From: an uncultured Clostridia bacterium
Lineage (GTDB): Bacteria; Bacillota; Clostridia; TANB77; CAG-508
Direction: 5' to 3'
NCBI GenBank assembly: GCA_944393385.1
Contig: CALYAA010000017.1
Span: 1 to 44,616 of the forward strand
DNA length: 44,616 bases
Shown: one piece after another, positions 34,802 to 42,760 of the stretch
Layout of the letters: every line of letters begins with the position of its first letter
How positions within the stretch are numbered: position 1 is the stretch's first letter
The notes under the pieces: model-generated
Told to the model about the DNA's origin: nothing
What the model saw: only the letters and a program-made list of their open reading frames with translations
Database searches by the model: none
Program-made: the position numbers and the translations under genes

Positions 34802-34850
34802 AAAAAATGTTAGAATAAATAAGTATGTACTTTCTTATTTATTCTAACAT
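34802..34850 (-). terminator. Terminator between convergent UPF0016 and ABC-F genes
   Basis: A perfect 17-bp stem (34807-34823 with 34834-34850), a 10-nt loop and a T-run on the minus strand. It mainly serves the ABC-F gene. The plus-strand tail (AAATTTG) is weak, so termination for UPF0016 is less certain. Confidence 0.75.
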
Positions 34851-34907
34851 AAATTTGTAGGAGCATACAAACATAAAATAAATATAATAGATTTTGTGTT
34901 TATATTC

Positions 34908-36488
34908 CTATTCTATTCCAAGATATTCATTATATGTAACTTCTTTATCAATTAATTTATCTGCTTTAATATCAATAATTCTATTTGCAACAGTTTGTGT
35001 TAATTGATGATCATGTGATGTAAATAATATATTTCCTTTAAACTTACGCATTCCATCGTTTACAGAAGTTATACTTTCCATATCTAGGTGATTTGTAGGT
35101 TCATCAAATATTAAGAAATTTGCACCAGATAACATCATTTTGGCAAGTACACATCTTACTTTTTCTCCTCCAGAAATAACTTTCGCCATTTTTAATGATT
35201 CATCTCCAGAAAATAACATTCTGCCCAAAAATCCTCTTACATAAGTTTCATCTGGGTCTTTTGAATATTTTCTAAGCCATTCTGTTAAATTTTCATCAAC
35301 ATCAAACAAATAATTATTATCTTTAGGGAAATAGCTTTTAGTAATTGTAGACCCCCATATTAGTTCACCTTCATCAGGTTCCATTTCTCCTGCAATAATT
35401 TGAAACAATACAGTCTTTGCATTTTCATTATCTGCTAAAAAAGCAATTTTATTTCCTGTTCTTACAGTAAAAGAAATATTATTTAATATCTTTTCTCCAT
35501 TTATTGTTTTAGAAATATTCTTTACTTGTAATATTTCTTTTCCTGGTTCTCTATCTGGTTTAAAGTCAACATATGGATATTTTCTATTTGATGGTTTAAT
35601 TTCATCTAGTTCAATTTTTTCTAAAGTTTTCTTTCTTGATGTAGCCTGTTTTGATTTTGAAGCATTTGCACTAAATCTTGCAATAAACTCTTGTAATTCT
35701 TTAATTTTTTCTTCTTTCTTTTTATTTTGTTCTCTCATCTGTTTTAAAGCTAATTGGCTAGACTCATACCAGAAATCATAATTTCCTGGATATACTTTAA
35801 TTTTTCCAAAGTCAACATCCGCAATATGTGTACATACTTTGTTTAAGAAATATCTGTCATGTGATACTACAATAACAGTATTTTCAAAATTTATTAAAAA
35901 TTCTTGTAACCAATTAATACTTTTTAAGTCTAAGTCATTTGTTGGCTCATCTAATAAAAGTACATCTGGATTTCCAAAAAGACTTTGTGCCAATAATACT
36001 TTTACTTTCTCTCTAGCTTCTAATTCACTCATCATTTTATAATGTTTTTCTGGAATAATTCCCAAATCATTTAAAAGTATTGCCGCATCTGATTCTGCAT
36101 TCCAACCATCTAATTCCGCAAATTTCTCTTCCAATTTTGCTGCTTTCATTCCATCTTCTTCAGAAAAATCTGGTTTCATATATATTGCTTCTTTTTCTTT
36201 CATAATATCATATAATTCTTTATTTCCCATAATAACTGTATCTATTACACTAAAATTTTCATATGCAAAGTGATCTTGCTTTAATACAGATATTCTTTCT
36301 CCTTTTTCTAGGGATACTTCCCCTTTACTAGGTTCTAGTTCGCCAGATAATACTTTTAAAAATGTTGATTTACCTGCCCCATTTGCTCCAATTATTCCAT
36401 AGCAATTACCTTTTCCAAATTTTATATTAACATCTTCAAACAATACCCTTTTTCCAAATCTAACAGTTACTCCTGTAGCAGTTAACAT
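34908..36488 (-). CDS. ABC-F family ATPase (YkpA/YbiT-like)
   Basis: A 526-residue soluble protein with two nucleotide-binding domains, of the class that acts on ribosomes. The start at 36488 is set by AAAGGAGG 7 nt upstream; the frame runs 26 codons further without a site. NBD1 has Walker A GANGAGKST and Walker B VLLLDEPTNDLD, but its signature reads ELEAREKVKV where LSGGE is usual. The linker (~245-310) is charged and helical. NBD2 has a degenerate Walker A (LADNENAKTVLF, no GxGK) but a full VISGGEKVRC signature and LIFDEPTNHLD. These departures match what I know of the YkpA/YbiT subfamily. No membrane segments, so not a transporter; whether it confers resistance cannot be told. Confidence 0.92.
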   Translation of the reverse strand: MLTATGVTVRFGKRVLFEDVNIKFGKGNCYGIIGANGAGKSTFLKVLSGELEPSKGEVSLEKGERISVLKQDHFAYENFSVIDTVIMGNKELYDIMKEKEAIYMKPDFSEEDGMKAAKLEEKFAELDGWNAESDAAILLNDLGIIPEKHYKMMSELEAREKVKVLLAQSLFGNPDVLLLDEPTNDLDLKSINWLQEFLINFENTVIVVSHDRYFLNKVCTHIADVDFGKIKVYPGNYDFWYESSQLALKQMREQNKKKEEKIKELQEFIARFSANASKSKQATSRKKTLEKIELDEIKPSNRKYPYVDFKPDREPGKEILQVKNISKTINGEKILNNISFTVRTGNKIAFLADNENAKTVLFQIIAGEMEPDEGELIWGSTITKSYFPKDNNYLFDVDENLTEWLRKYSKDPDETYVRGFLGRMLFSGDESLKMAKVISGGEKVRCVLAKMMLSGANFLIFDEPTNHLDMESITSVNDGMRKFKGNILFTSHDHQLTQTVANRIIDIKADKLIDKEVTYNEYLGIE

Positions 36489-36735
36489 GATATCTCCTCC
36501 TTTAATCTCTTTTTTATGCCTATCTAATATACCATATTTTAACATGTTTAACAAGTATTTTTTCAAAATCTTGTTTTTTTATTTTTAATACTGTTTCATA
36601 TATACTGTTTTTTATATTTTTAGAAAAAAACTATATTATTAAAAATTATTTACATTAGTTGATTTTTTTGTCAAATTATGATACATTCTTCTTATAAAAG
36701 AAAGGGTTGTATAATTTATTATACAAGGTGATGTT

Positions 36736-37953
36736 ATGAAAAAATTTATTATATCTATAATTACAATCATATTGTTAGTAATCATATGTTTATTTACTTA
36801 TGAATTCTACATATTACCAAAAAAAGATTCCCATCAAACAGACATTTCAAATGTAGTTCAAAATACAGCAGAAACAAACCAAGATAATATTGTTGTAGAA
36901 ACGCCAAAAAAAGAAGATACCAAAATAACAATGAGTGTTATTGGAGACATTATGTGTCATAATTCTCAATATATAGATGCTTTTGACGGAAACACTTATG
37001 ATTTTTCTTATGTTTTTGAGGACATCAAAAATTATATAAATTCTGCTGATATTGCAGTTGGAAATTTAGAAACAACATTTGCTGGAGCCAAAAAGGGTTA
37101 TAGTAATTATCCACGTTTTAATACACCAGAGCAATTAGCCCAAGGCCTTAAGGATTTTGGTATCGATGTAGTTTCTACTGCAAATAACCATAGTATGGAT
37201 ACAAATTATGAAGGAATAGTAAGTACATTAAATTATCTAGATGAAGCAGGAATTTCTCATACAGGAACAGCAAGAAGTATAGAAGAACAAAAAACAGTTT
37301 TAGTAAAAGATGTTAATGGAATAAAAATTGCATTTCTATCTTTTACATACGGAACAAATGGAATTCCAGTTAAATCAGAATATACTTATTCTGTAAACTT
37401 AATTAGTGATGATTTTATTTTAGAGCAACTTAAACTTGCAAAAGAGCAAAAACCTGATTTAATTTGTGTTAGTATGCATTGGGGCATTGAATACCAAAAC
37501 AAACAAAATTCTGAACAAGAAAGACTTGCAAATTTACTTTTTACTAATGGTGCTGATATAATTTTAGGAAGTCACCCTCACGTTTTACAACCTATGGAAA
37601 AAAAGACAATTACTCTTGAAGATGGAACTACAAAAGATTGTTTTGTAATATATTCTTTGGGAAATTTTATGTCTGGTCAAACAAAAGAAAGAACCAGAAA
37701 CTCTATAATTTTAAATATTGAGCTTAATAAAAATGGCGAAACTGAAGAAACAACAATTGGAGAGATATCTTATGTACCAATTTATATGTATAAAAACAAC
37801 TCAAAAAATAAACAAAAATATTTAGTAATGGATATAGAGAATGCAATAAATAGATATGATTCTGGAGACCATTTTATAACTTCTAGTGTGTACTCTACCT
37901 TAAAATCTGAACTTACAAAAATCAAAAACACTATGGGAGATTTTATAAAATAG
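36736..37953 (+). CDS. CapA family protein (PGA_cap metallophosphatase-like)
   Basis: A 405-residue secreted or membrane-tethered protein: N-terminal hydrophobic helix (3-24), a linker, then a calcineurin-like PGA_cap domain. The metal-site motifs appear in order: VIGDIMCHNSQ, VGNLETTFAG, STANNHSMD, SMHWGIEYQ, GSHPHVLQPME, and YSLGNFMSGQ. Relatives take part in poly-gamma-glutamate capsule synthesis, but many clostridial homologues stand alone without capBC, as here, so capsule formation is not implied. AAGGTG ribosome site; followed by a terminator. Confidence 0.92.
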   Translation: MKKFIISIITIILLVIICLFTYEFYILPKKDSHQTDISNVVQNTAETNQDNIVVETPKKEDTKITMSVIGDIMCHNSQYIDAFDGNTYDFSYVFEDIKNYINSADIAVGNLETTFAGAKKGYSNYPRFNTPEQLAQGLKDFGIDVVSTANNHSMDTNYEGIVSTLNYLDEAGISHTGTARSIEEQKTVLVKDVNGIKIAFLSFTYGTNGIPVKSEYTYSVNLISDDFILEQLKLAKEQKPDLICVSMHWGIEYQNKQNSEQERLANLLFTNGADIILGSHPHVLQPMEKKTITLEDGTTKDCFVIYSLGNFMSGQTKERTRNSIILNIELNKNGETEETTIGEISYVPIYMYKNNSKNKQKYLVMDIENAINRYDSGDHFITSSVYSTLKSELTKIKNTMGDFIK

Positions 37954-37979
37954 TAAAACAATATTTAGAAATTCAAACA

Positions 37980-38006
37980 AAAAAGCACTTAGTTTAAGTG
38001 CTTTTT
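37980..38006 (+). terminator. Terminator of the capA-like gene
   Basis: AAAAAGCACTTA (37980-37991) pairs with TAAGTGCTTTTT (37995-38006) around a 3-nt loop, with a T-rich tail. It lies 8 nt before the 3' end of the opposing tRNA-Lys. Confidence 0.88.
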
Positions 38007-38013
38007 CTTTTAT

Positions 38014-38089
38014 TGGTGCACCATAGAGGATTCGAACCTCCGACCATTTGATTAAGAGTCAACTGCTCTACCAACTGAGCTAATGGTGC
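38014..38089 (-). tRNA. tRNA-Lys (CTT)
   Basis: A 76-nt cloverleaf with encoded CCA. The anticodon loop CTCTTAA gives anticodon CTT (codon AAG). The acceptor stem GCACCAT pairs fully with ATGGTGC. It is single, with its own promoter at 38128-38156. Confidence 0.96.
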
Positions 38090-38091
38090 AT

Positions 38092-38130
38092 AAAAAAATA
38101 AGTTTGCTATATTTTTACAACAAACTTATT
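38092..38130 (-). terminator. Terminator of the vanW gene, overlapping the tRNA-Lys promoter
   Basis: A perfect 10-bp stem (AATAAGTTTG 38097-38106 with CAAACTTATT 38121-38130) followed by a seven-base T-run on the minus strand. It lies about 170 nt past the VanW-type gene. Its upstream arm overlaps the -10 box and presumed start of the tRNA-Lys promoter. Confidence 0.6.
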
Positions 38131-38156
38131 ATATTACGATTTTATTTACTTGTCAA
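38128..38156 (-). promoter_or_regulatory. Promoter of tRNA-Lys (CTT)
   Basis: Minus-strand perfect -35 TTGACA (38151-38156), 17-nt spacer, perfect -10 TATAAT (38128-38133). Transcription would start near 38121, inside the upstream terminator stem. Confidence 0.88.
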
Positions 38157-38301
38157 TATTAAAACTGAAAATAAAGTTGTTTATTAAATTTTCTAATATT
38201 CTCATAAAATACAAAATTATTATCTTATTTCAATATAATTACAAATACATTAAAAATTTTATTTTTCATAATCATTATCTTGTCAAAAAATGATTTTTGC
38301 T

Positions 38302-39969
38302 TTATTGTTTTGTTCCGATTTTCACAATTTTGTTTTTTGCATTATATGTATCTTTTGAAAGTAATGTTCTAGAAACAACTTCACCATTAAGTCTCATAAC
38401 TTTATATGCTTCATATTTACTACCATTATTTCCATTTTGAACTACTTTTTGCGTTCCTTTAGGTAAAGAAGAATCTTTAATATATTGTGTTGTATATGGT
38501 ATAGATGCTGTTTTTTTAGTTTCAATTGTTATATCATATTCAACTTCTTCTTTTACTCCCCATACTTGTACTGTAGCAACTCCTCCACTTACCGTTGCCG
38601 TAATTCTAATAGGATATTTTCTTGAATTTACAAATTTGAAGTCTTGAGACCCCCATACAACTGTTGCATCTTTCCCTCCAGAAAGATATGATGTTACAAA
38701 TTGATGGTTTCTCCTTACTGTAACATCTAAATTTGCCATAACTACAGCATCATACAATGTTGAAGAAATTTGACAAATTCCTCCTCCAAGTCCGTCTACA
38801 ACTTTTCCTCCAGAAAATGTAGCTGCCATTTTATAACCAGCTTCAACTGTTCTTTCACCTACAATTTTGTTATATGAAAATTCATCTCCTGGTAATAACA
38901 CTGTTCCATCAATTTTTCCTGCTGATAATTTTAAATTTGTTGTTCTATTTGTTTCTCCAGCATTGTATTTAGTTGAAAATGTAGCTAGTAAATCCGGAAA
39001 TGCTTCTGTCCCTATATCTTGCACTGTTTTACTTGCTTTCGTAATAATTAATGGTATTTCATATTGTTCTTTAGATTCTGAAATAATACTTTTTGCATTT
39101 TCTATATCAAAATCTACACCATTTACTTCTGGATAAATTGTAAAGGGATCATTAGTATAATATGCATCTTTCACTTCCTTATAAATTTCACTACGTATTT
39201 TTTCTAAATCTATTGGAGAAGGTTCAACTTCTGCAACTTGAACATCAATTATAATGCTACTATCAGAATTTAATTTAATAGTATTATTAACAGTTTGCAT
39301 CAATTCCTCTTCATTAACCTTAATTCCTTTTTTTCCTGATGTAATAATTAATTTATCATTTTCAACATAATAACTTGCTTCAACTATGGCATCAGCAGAT
39401 GAATTATTTATATTTTCACATACTTGTTTAATTACGTTTTCATCAAAGTTAAATTTTAATTGAATATTTTTTCCATTTATCCATGTTCTTAAAATTTCAA
39501 AATTATTTTCAAAAATATTTCCGCTTCTTCCTAATGAATATGCTTCTTTTATAGCAGATTCAATATCAAAATTTACTTCTAAAGCTTCATATGTAATTGG
39601 TGTTTCTATTTCTTTATATTTAAAGACAATTTCATTTTGCATTGTTTTTTCTACTAACTCTGTTAAAATCTGTTTGGCCTCTTCTTCTGTAATATTTGAT
39701 ACATATACATTTTCTATAAATATACCTTTAACTATTTTATTTGTTCTAGAATTAATAATCGCAAAAATTGTGGATAAAGTTAATGCTAAAACAATTAATA
39801 TTAAAACAACTATACCTATTATAATTCCTATTTTACTTTTTTTATTTTCTCTATCTTTAAAATTTATATTTTCAACAATTTCATCTTTTTCTTTGTTTTC
39901 AATATTTTCTTCTAAATTCACATCTAATTGATTTTTCTCTTCAACTTTTTTCTCTTCTACATTTATCAT
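38302..39969 (-). CDS. VanW family protein with peptidoglycan-binding and G5 domains
   Basis: A 555-residue envelope protein. The cytoplasmic N-terminus is highly charged (Glu/Lys), followed by a membrane helix (~46-70), two PG_binding_4-type domains (~85-330), a VanW domain (~335-470: LLPGDEFSYNKIVGERT, GGGICQISSTLYDAV, RNHQFVTSYLSGGKDATVVWG) and a C-terminal G5 domain (~475-550). VanW is named after the vancomycin clusters but its chemistry is unknown, and no van genes are present, so this is a housekeeping wall protein. G5 domains bind GlcNAc-containing polymers. GGAGG ribosome site 9 nt upstream of the ATG. Confidence 0.92.
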   Translation of the reverse strand: MINVEEKKVEEKNQLDVNLEENIENKEKDEIVENINFKDRENKKSKIGIIIGIVVLILIVLALTLSTIFAIINSRTNKIVKGIFIENVYVSNITEEEAKQILTELVEKTMQNEIVFKYKEIETPITYEALEVNFDIESAIKEAYSLGRSGNIFENNFEILRTWINGKNIQLKFNFDENVIKQVCENINNSSADAIVEASYYVENDKLIITSGKKGIKVNEEELMQTVNNTIKLNSDSSIIIDVQVAEVEPSPIDLEKIRSEIYKEVKDAYYTNDPFTIYPEVNGVDFDIENAKSIISESKEQYEIPLIITKASKTVQDIGTEAFPDLLATFSTKYNAGETNRTTNLKLSAGKIDGTVLLPGDEFSYNKIVGERTVEAGYKMAATFSGGKVVDGLGGGICQISSTLYDAVVMANLDVTVRRNHQFVTSYLSGGKDATVVWGSQDFKFVNSRKYPIRITATVSGGVATVQVWGVKEEVEYDITIETKKTASIPYTTQYIKDSSLPKGTQKVVQNGNNGSKYEAYKVMRLNGEVVSRTLLSKDTYNAKNKIVKIGTKQ

Positions 39970-40142
39970 AAAATAATTTCCTCCTATATTAATATACCAT
40001 ATTCTCTATATTTTGACAATCTTTTATTCAATTTTAATTATTAATTTATTTTGCAAAAAAAATAAATTTTTTATAAAAACACTTGAATATTGTAAAATTA
40101 AATATTATAATAAGAGATATCAAAAGATAAGGAGTTCTTAAA

Positions 40143-40613
40143 ATGGAATTAGTAAAAAACATTTTTTTTAATACCGACAAACTAATTGAAAATAGTAGAG
40201 TAAAAATATCTTATACAGGTAAGTTTTTTCAAGATAACTCTCAAGAAGTTACAATACACTATGGATTCGGCAATAACTGGGAAAATCTCCATGATGAGAA
40301 AATGGTTAAAACCGAATTAGGTTTTCAAATTGAAGTTGATTTAGGAGAATTTGAAACATTTAATTTTTGTTTTTGTAATGAAAAAAATGAATGGGATAAT
40401 AATGATGGTTCAAACTATTCTTTTTTAATAGAAAAAAAGCCTGTTGAATTAATTACTTTAGATGATGAACCAGTCTCACTTGGATCTGCAAGAAAACTTA
40501 GAAAAACATATATTTGGAGTAAGAAAATTAGATTAGCTGTATATAAAATAATTACTTATCTTCCAAAAATTATATCTGGAAATTATAAAAGGAAAACTGC
40601 TACAAACAAATAA
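40143..40613 (+). CDS. Stand-alone CBM25-like carbohydrate-binding protein
   Basis: A 156-residue protein without a signal peptide. Residues ~10-95 resemble a CBM25/CBM53 starch-binding module: VKISYTGKF, VTIHYGFGNNWENLHDEKM, FQIEVDLGEFETFNFCFCNEKNEWDNNDGSNYSF. The aromatic residues Y/W and the WDNN-GxNY ending are typical binding-site elements. The C-terminal 60 residues are basic and helical with no recognised domain. Lacking any catalytic partner or export signal, it might bind intracellular glycogen-like polymer; that is inference. AAGGAG ribosome site. Confidence 0.72.
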   Translation: MELVKNIFFNTDKLIENSRVKISYTGKFFQDNSQEVTIHYGFGNNWENLHDEKMVKTELGFQIEVDLGEFETFNFCFCNEKNEWDNNDGSNYSFLIEKKPVELITLDDEPVSLGSARKLRKTYIWSKKIRLAVYKIITYLPKIISGNYKRKTATNK

Positions 40614-40630
40614 AAAGTAGCAGTTTTAAT
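40593..40630 (+). terminator. Terminator overlapping the end of the CBM25-like gene
   Basis: AAAACTGCTAC (40593-40603) pairs with GTAGCAGTTTT (40617-40627); the stop codon lies in the loop region. The tail is AT-rich with a short T-run inside the 3' arm. Confidence 0.65.
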
Positions 40631-40671
40631 ATTATATTTAATATTATATATTGATTCTAAAATTTTCTCAT

Positions 40672-41391
40672 TTAAATAATTACCCATCCTCCATTAATTG
40701 AAATTACCTGCCCTGTTGTATATTCATCCTCAATAAGCCAATTAACACATTTAGCTATATCAGATGTTTTTCCTATTTTTTCTAGCGGTATTTCTTCTTT
40801 AATATTTTTAATTTCTTCGTTACTATAAAATTTATTCATATCTGTATCAATCATACCAGGAGCAATTGAATTTACACGTATATTAGATGGTCCTAACTCT
40901 TTAGCTAAAGATTTTGTCATTGCATCAATCCCTGCTTTTGTTATAGAATAAATTGTTTCACAAGAACTTCCTACAATTCCCCATATAGAAGAAATATTAA
41001 TGATACATCCATCTTTCTTCTTTATCATTTCAGGTAATACTTCTTGAGTAGTACAAAATGCAGAATACAAATTGTTATTAATCATTTGATTCCAATCTTG
41101 ATCTGTAACATCTGTAAATACTTTACTTTCAGAAATTCCTGCATTATTAATAAGAATATCAATTTTATGATATCTTTCAATAATATATTGAATCATTTTA
41201 TGAACTTCTTTTCTTTTAGAAACATCAGCTTTATATATATCTATATTTATATTTTCTTCTTTTAATTTTTTTGCTTGATCTTCTGACTTATTATAATTTG
41301 CAATTATTTGGTATCCTTTTTGAGCTAATGTTTTTGCAACTTCTCTTCCGATTCCTCTTGAAGCCCCAGTTATTAATACTATTTTATTCAT
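40672..41391 (-). CDS. SDR family reductase, probably EF-P 5-aminopentanone reductase (YmfI type)
   Basis: A 239-residue Rossmann-fold oxidoreductase. Features are TGASRGIGR (cofactor glycines), NNAG, catalytic Ser in ISSIWG, the Y-x-x-x-K pair in YSITKAG, and PGMIDTDM. The stretch SSIWGIVGSSCETIYSITKAGIDAMTKSLAKEL is the form I associate with YmfI, which reduces 5-aminopentanone on the conserved lysine of elongation factor P in Firmicutes. FabG-type 3-oxoacyl-ACP reductase is the main alternative; no fatty acid or efp gene is adjacent to decide. AAAGGA ribosome site. Confidence 0.82.
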   Translation of the reverse strand: MNKIVLITGASRGIGREVAKTLAQKGYQIIANYNKSEDQAKKLKEENINIDIYKADVSKRKEVHKMIQYIIERYHKIDILINNAGISESKVFTDVTDQDWNQMINNNLYSAFCTTQEVLPEMIKKKDGCIINISSIWGIVGSSCETIYSITKAGIDAMTKSLAKELGPSNIRVNSIAPGMIDTDMNKFYSNEEIKNIKEEIPLEKIGKTSDIAKCVNWLIEDEYTTGQVISINGGWVII

Positions 41392-41503
41392 TATCTTTTC
41401 CTTTATTAATTCTATTTTTATATATTACTTAATTAATTAATATATCTATTTTAACATAACTAGACTTAGAAATCAATTAAATAATTTCATTTTTCCTACT
41501 AAA

Positions 41504-41543
41504 CAAAAAAATCGATAATTAAGAGTATCCTCAAAACTATCGA
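41504..41543 (-). terminator. Terminator of the tRNA Lys-Glu-Thr operon
   Basis: TCGATA/TATCGA arms (41512-41517 and 41538-41543), an inner partial stem and an eight-base T-run on the minus strand, 7 nt past the tRNA-Thr 3' end. Confidence 0.8.
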
Positions 41544-41549
41544 CCTTTA

Positions 41550-41626
41550 TGGAGCCACTTCCCAGATTCGAACTGGGGACCCCCGCATTACAAGTGCGGT
41601 GCTCTGGCCAGCTGAGCTAAAGTGGC
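41550..41626 (-). tRNA. tRNA-Thr (TGT)
   Basis: A 77-nt cloverleaf with encoded CCA. The anticodon loop CTTGTAA gives TGT (codon ACA). Last gene of a three-tRNA operon. Confidence 0.96.
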
Positions 41627-41628
41627 AA

Positions 41629-41703
41629 TGGTGACCCCGACGGGAATCGAACCCATGACTCCGCCGTGAAAGGGCGGTGTCTTAACCGCTTGACCACGGG
41701 GCC
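41629..41703 (-). tRNA. tRNA-Glu (TTC)
   Basis: A 75-nt cloverleaf with encoded CCA. The anticodon loop CTTTCAC gives TTC (codon GAA). The acceptor GGCCCCG pairs with CGGGGTC including one G-U. Only 2 nt separate it from tRNA-Thr. Confidence 0.96.
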
Positions 41704-41747
41704 ATAAATTATAGAATTCTAATTATATTAGAATTCTTTTTAATCTT

Positions 41748-41823
41748 TGGTGAGCTATCCGCGACTCGAACGCGGGACAACTTGATTAAAAGTCAAGTGC
41801 TCTACCACCTGAGCTAATAGCCC
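41748..41823 (-). tRNA. tRNA-Lys (TTT)
   Basis: A 76-nt cloverleaf with encoded CCA. The anticodon loop CTTTTAA gives TTT (codon AAA). The first gene of the operon; a 44-nt spacer with a GAATTC-centred hairpin (41714-41737) separates it from tRNA-Glu and may be a processing signal. Confidence 0.96.
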
Positions 41824-41852
41824 ATATGCAATGTATTGAACAATGCTTAATT

Positions 41853-41881
41853 ATAATACTACAATATGAATAATTTGTCAA
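41853..41881 (-). promoter_or_regulatory. Promoter of the tRNA Lys-Glu-Thr operon
   Basis: Minus-strand perfect -35 TTGACA (41876-41881), 17-nt spacer, -10 TATTAT (41853-41858; an overlapping TATAAT lies 3 nt downstream). It is about 30 nt before the first tRNA. Confidence 0.87.
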
Positions 41882-41909
41882 TACATTTTTAAAAATTTTT
41901 TAATTTTTT

Positions 41910-42101
41910 TTATTTTTCTTCATTTAACTTCTTTAAAACTTCTTCTACATCTATACCATGTACTTCGCAAGCCTCCTCTAATGTTTCCATTTGAGATGCA
42001 GGACAACCCAAACAGTGCATACCAATTTCAATTAATAAGTCCGCTTTTTCTGGTGCTATTTGTAAAATCTCACCTATTTTTGTATCTTTACTAATTTTCA
42101 T
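41910..42101 (-). CDS. DUF1858 domain protein (hybrid-cluster-associated redox disulfide)
   Basis: A 63-residue protein that is almost entirely one DUF1858 domain: ISKDTKIGEIL, then the redox pair in MHCLGCPASQ, then ETLEEACEVHGIDVEEVLKKLN. The C-x-x-C in HCLGC is the presumed redox or metal site. Relatives occur beside hybrid cluster (prismane) proteins or as free-standing small proteins in anaerobes. AAGGA ribosome site. It is alone on its strand, upstream of the tRNA operon. Confidence 0.9.
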   Translation of the reverse strand: MKISKDTKIGEILQIAPEKADLLIEIGMHCLGCPASQMETLEEACEVHGIDVEEVLKKLNEEK

Positions 42102-42313
42102 TATAAAATCCTTTCTATAAATAATTTTTTATTTATTATATGTATTTTCAATATTTTTATTCTACTACAAAAATCCAAAAAAATCAAGTATTAAAAAAAG
42201 TGAATATTTTAATTAGTTAAATTTTTTTGAATTACTCTAAGTCTATTTTTATTGTTCTCTCTATTAAATTATAATTTAAATATGTGATAAAAATTAAAAT
42301 TTTAAAAAAACTA

Positions 42314-42342
42314 TAGACAAATTAAAAAAAATGTTGTATTAT
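42314..42342 (+). promoter_or_regulatory. Putative promoter of the small membrane protein and coupling ATPase
   Basis: -35 TAGACA (42314-42319), 17-nt spacer, -10 TATTAT (42337-42342). The presumed start near 42349 gives a very short leader before the ribosome site GGTGGTGA (42355-42362). The preceding 210 nt after the DUF1858 gene are AT-rich with nothing else visible. Confidence 0.55.
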
Positions 42343-42358
42343 TTTTATTAGCTAGGTG

Positions 42359-42529
42359 GTGATTTTTATTTCTAAATTATTTATTATATTTTCTATATTT
42401 TATTTTATAAGTCTTATAGTTTTTTTCTATTCAATTTATACGTATTTTGAAATATATTTTTTTCATAATTTACAAGGATCAAAATTAGAATTAAAAAAAC
42501 AATTATTAAAAGAAAATAAAAAGCTTTAA
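42359..42529 (+). CDS. Small single-pass membrane protein upstream of the coupling ATPase
   Basis: A 56-codon frame from GTG at 42359: a hydrophobic, aromatic-rich membrane helix (IFISKLFIIFSIFYFISLIVFFY), then YFEIYFFHNLQGS and a charged C-terminus (KLELKKQLLKENKKL). The GTG overlaps the GGTGGTGA sequence that should be the ribosome site. A start at AUU 42368 (spacing 4-5 nt) would fit the site better and give 53 residues (SKLFII...). No other gene overlaps. I do not recognise the family; gene order suggests it works with the VirD4-like ATPase. Confidence 0.55.
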   Translation: MIFISKLFIIFSIFYFISLIVFFYSIYTYFEIYFFHNLQGSKLELKKQLLKENKKL

Positions 42530-42760
42530 TTTTATTTTTTTAATATTAATTATTATTTTTTGTTTTTTATTTAATATTTTTTATATTAATTATTATTTTT
42601 TTGTTTTTATTTTAAATAATTATTTTTTTATTTCACTTTTTCTATTATATTTATATAAATTGTCAAAAAAATTTTTTCTTTTTTAATTTTATAAAATCTT
42701 ATTATTTAATTATTTTTTCAAGTGAGGTGATTAAAAATAATAAAACTTTTAAGAATATTT

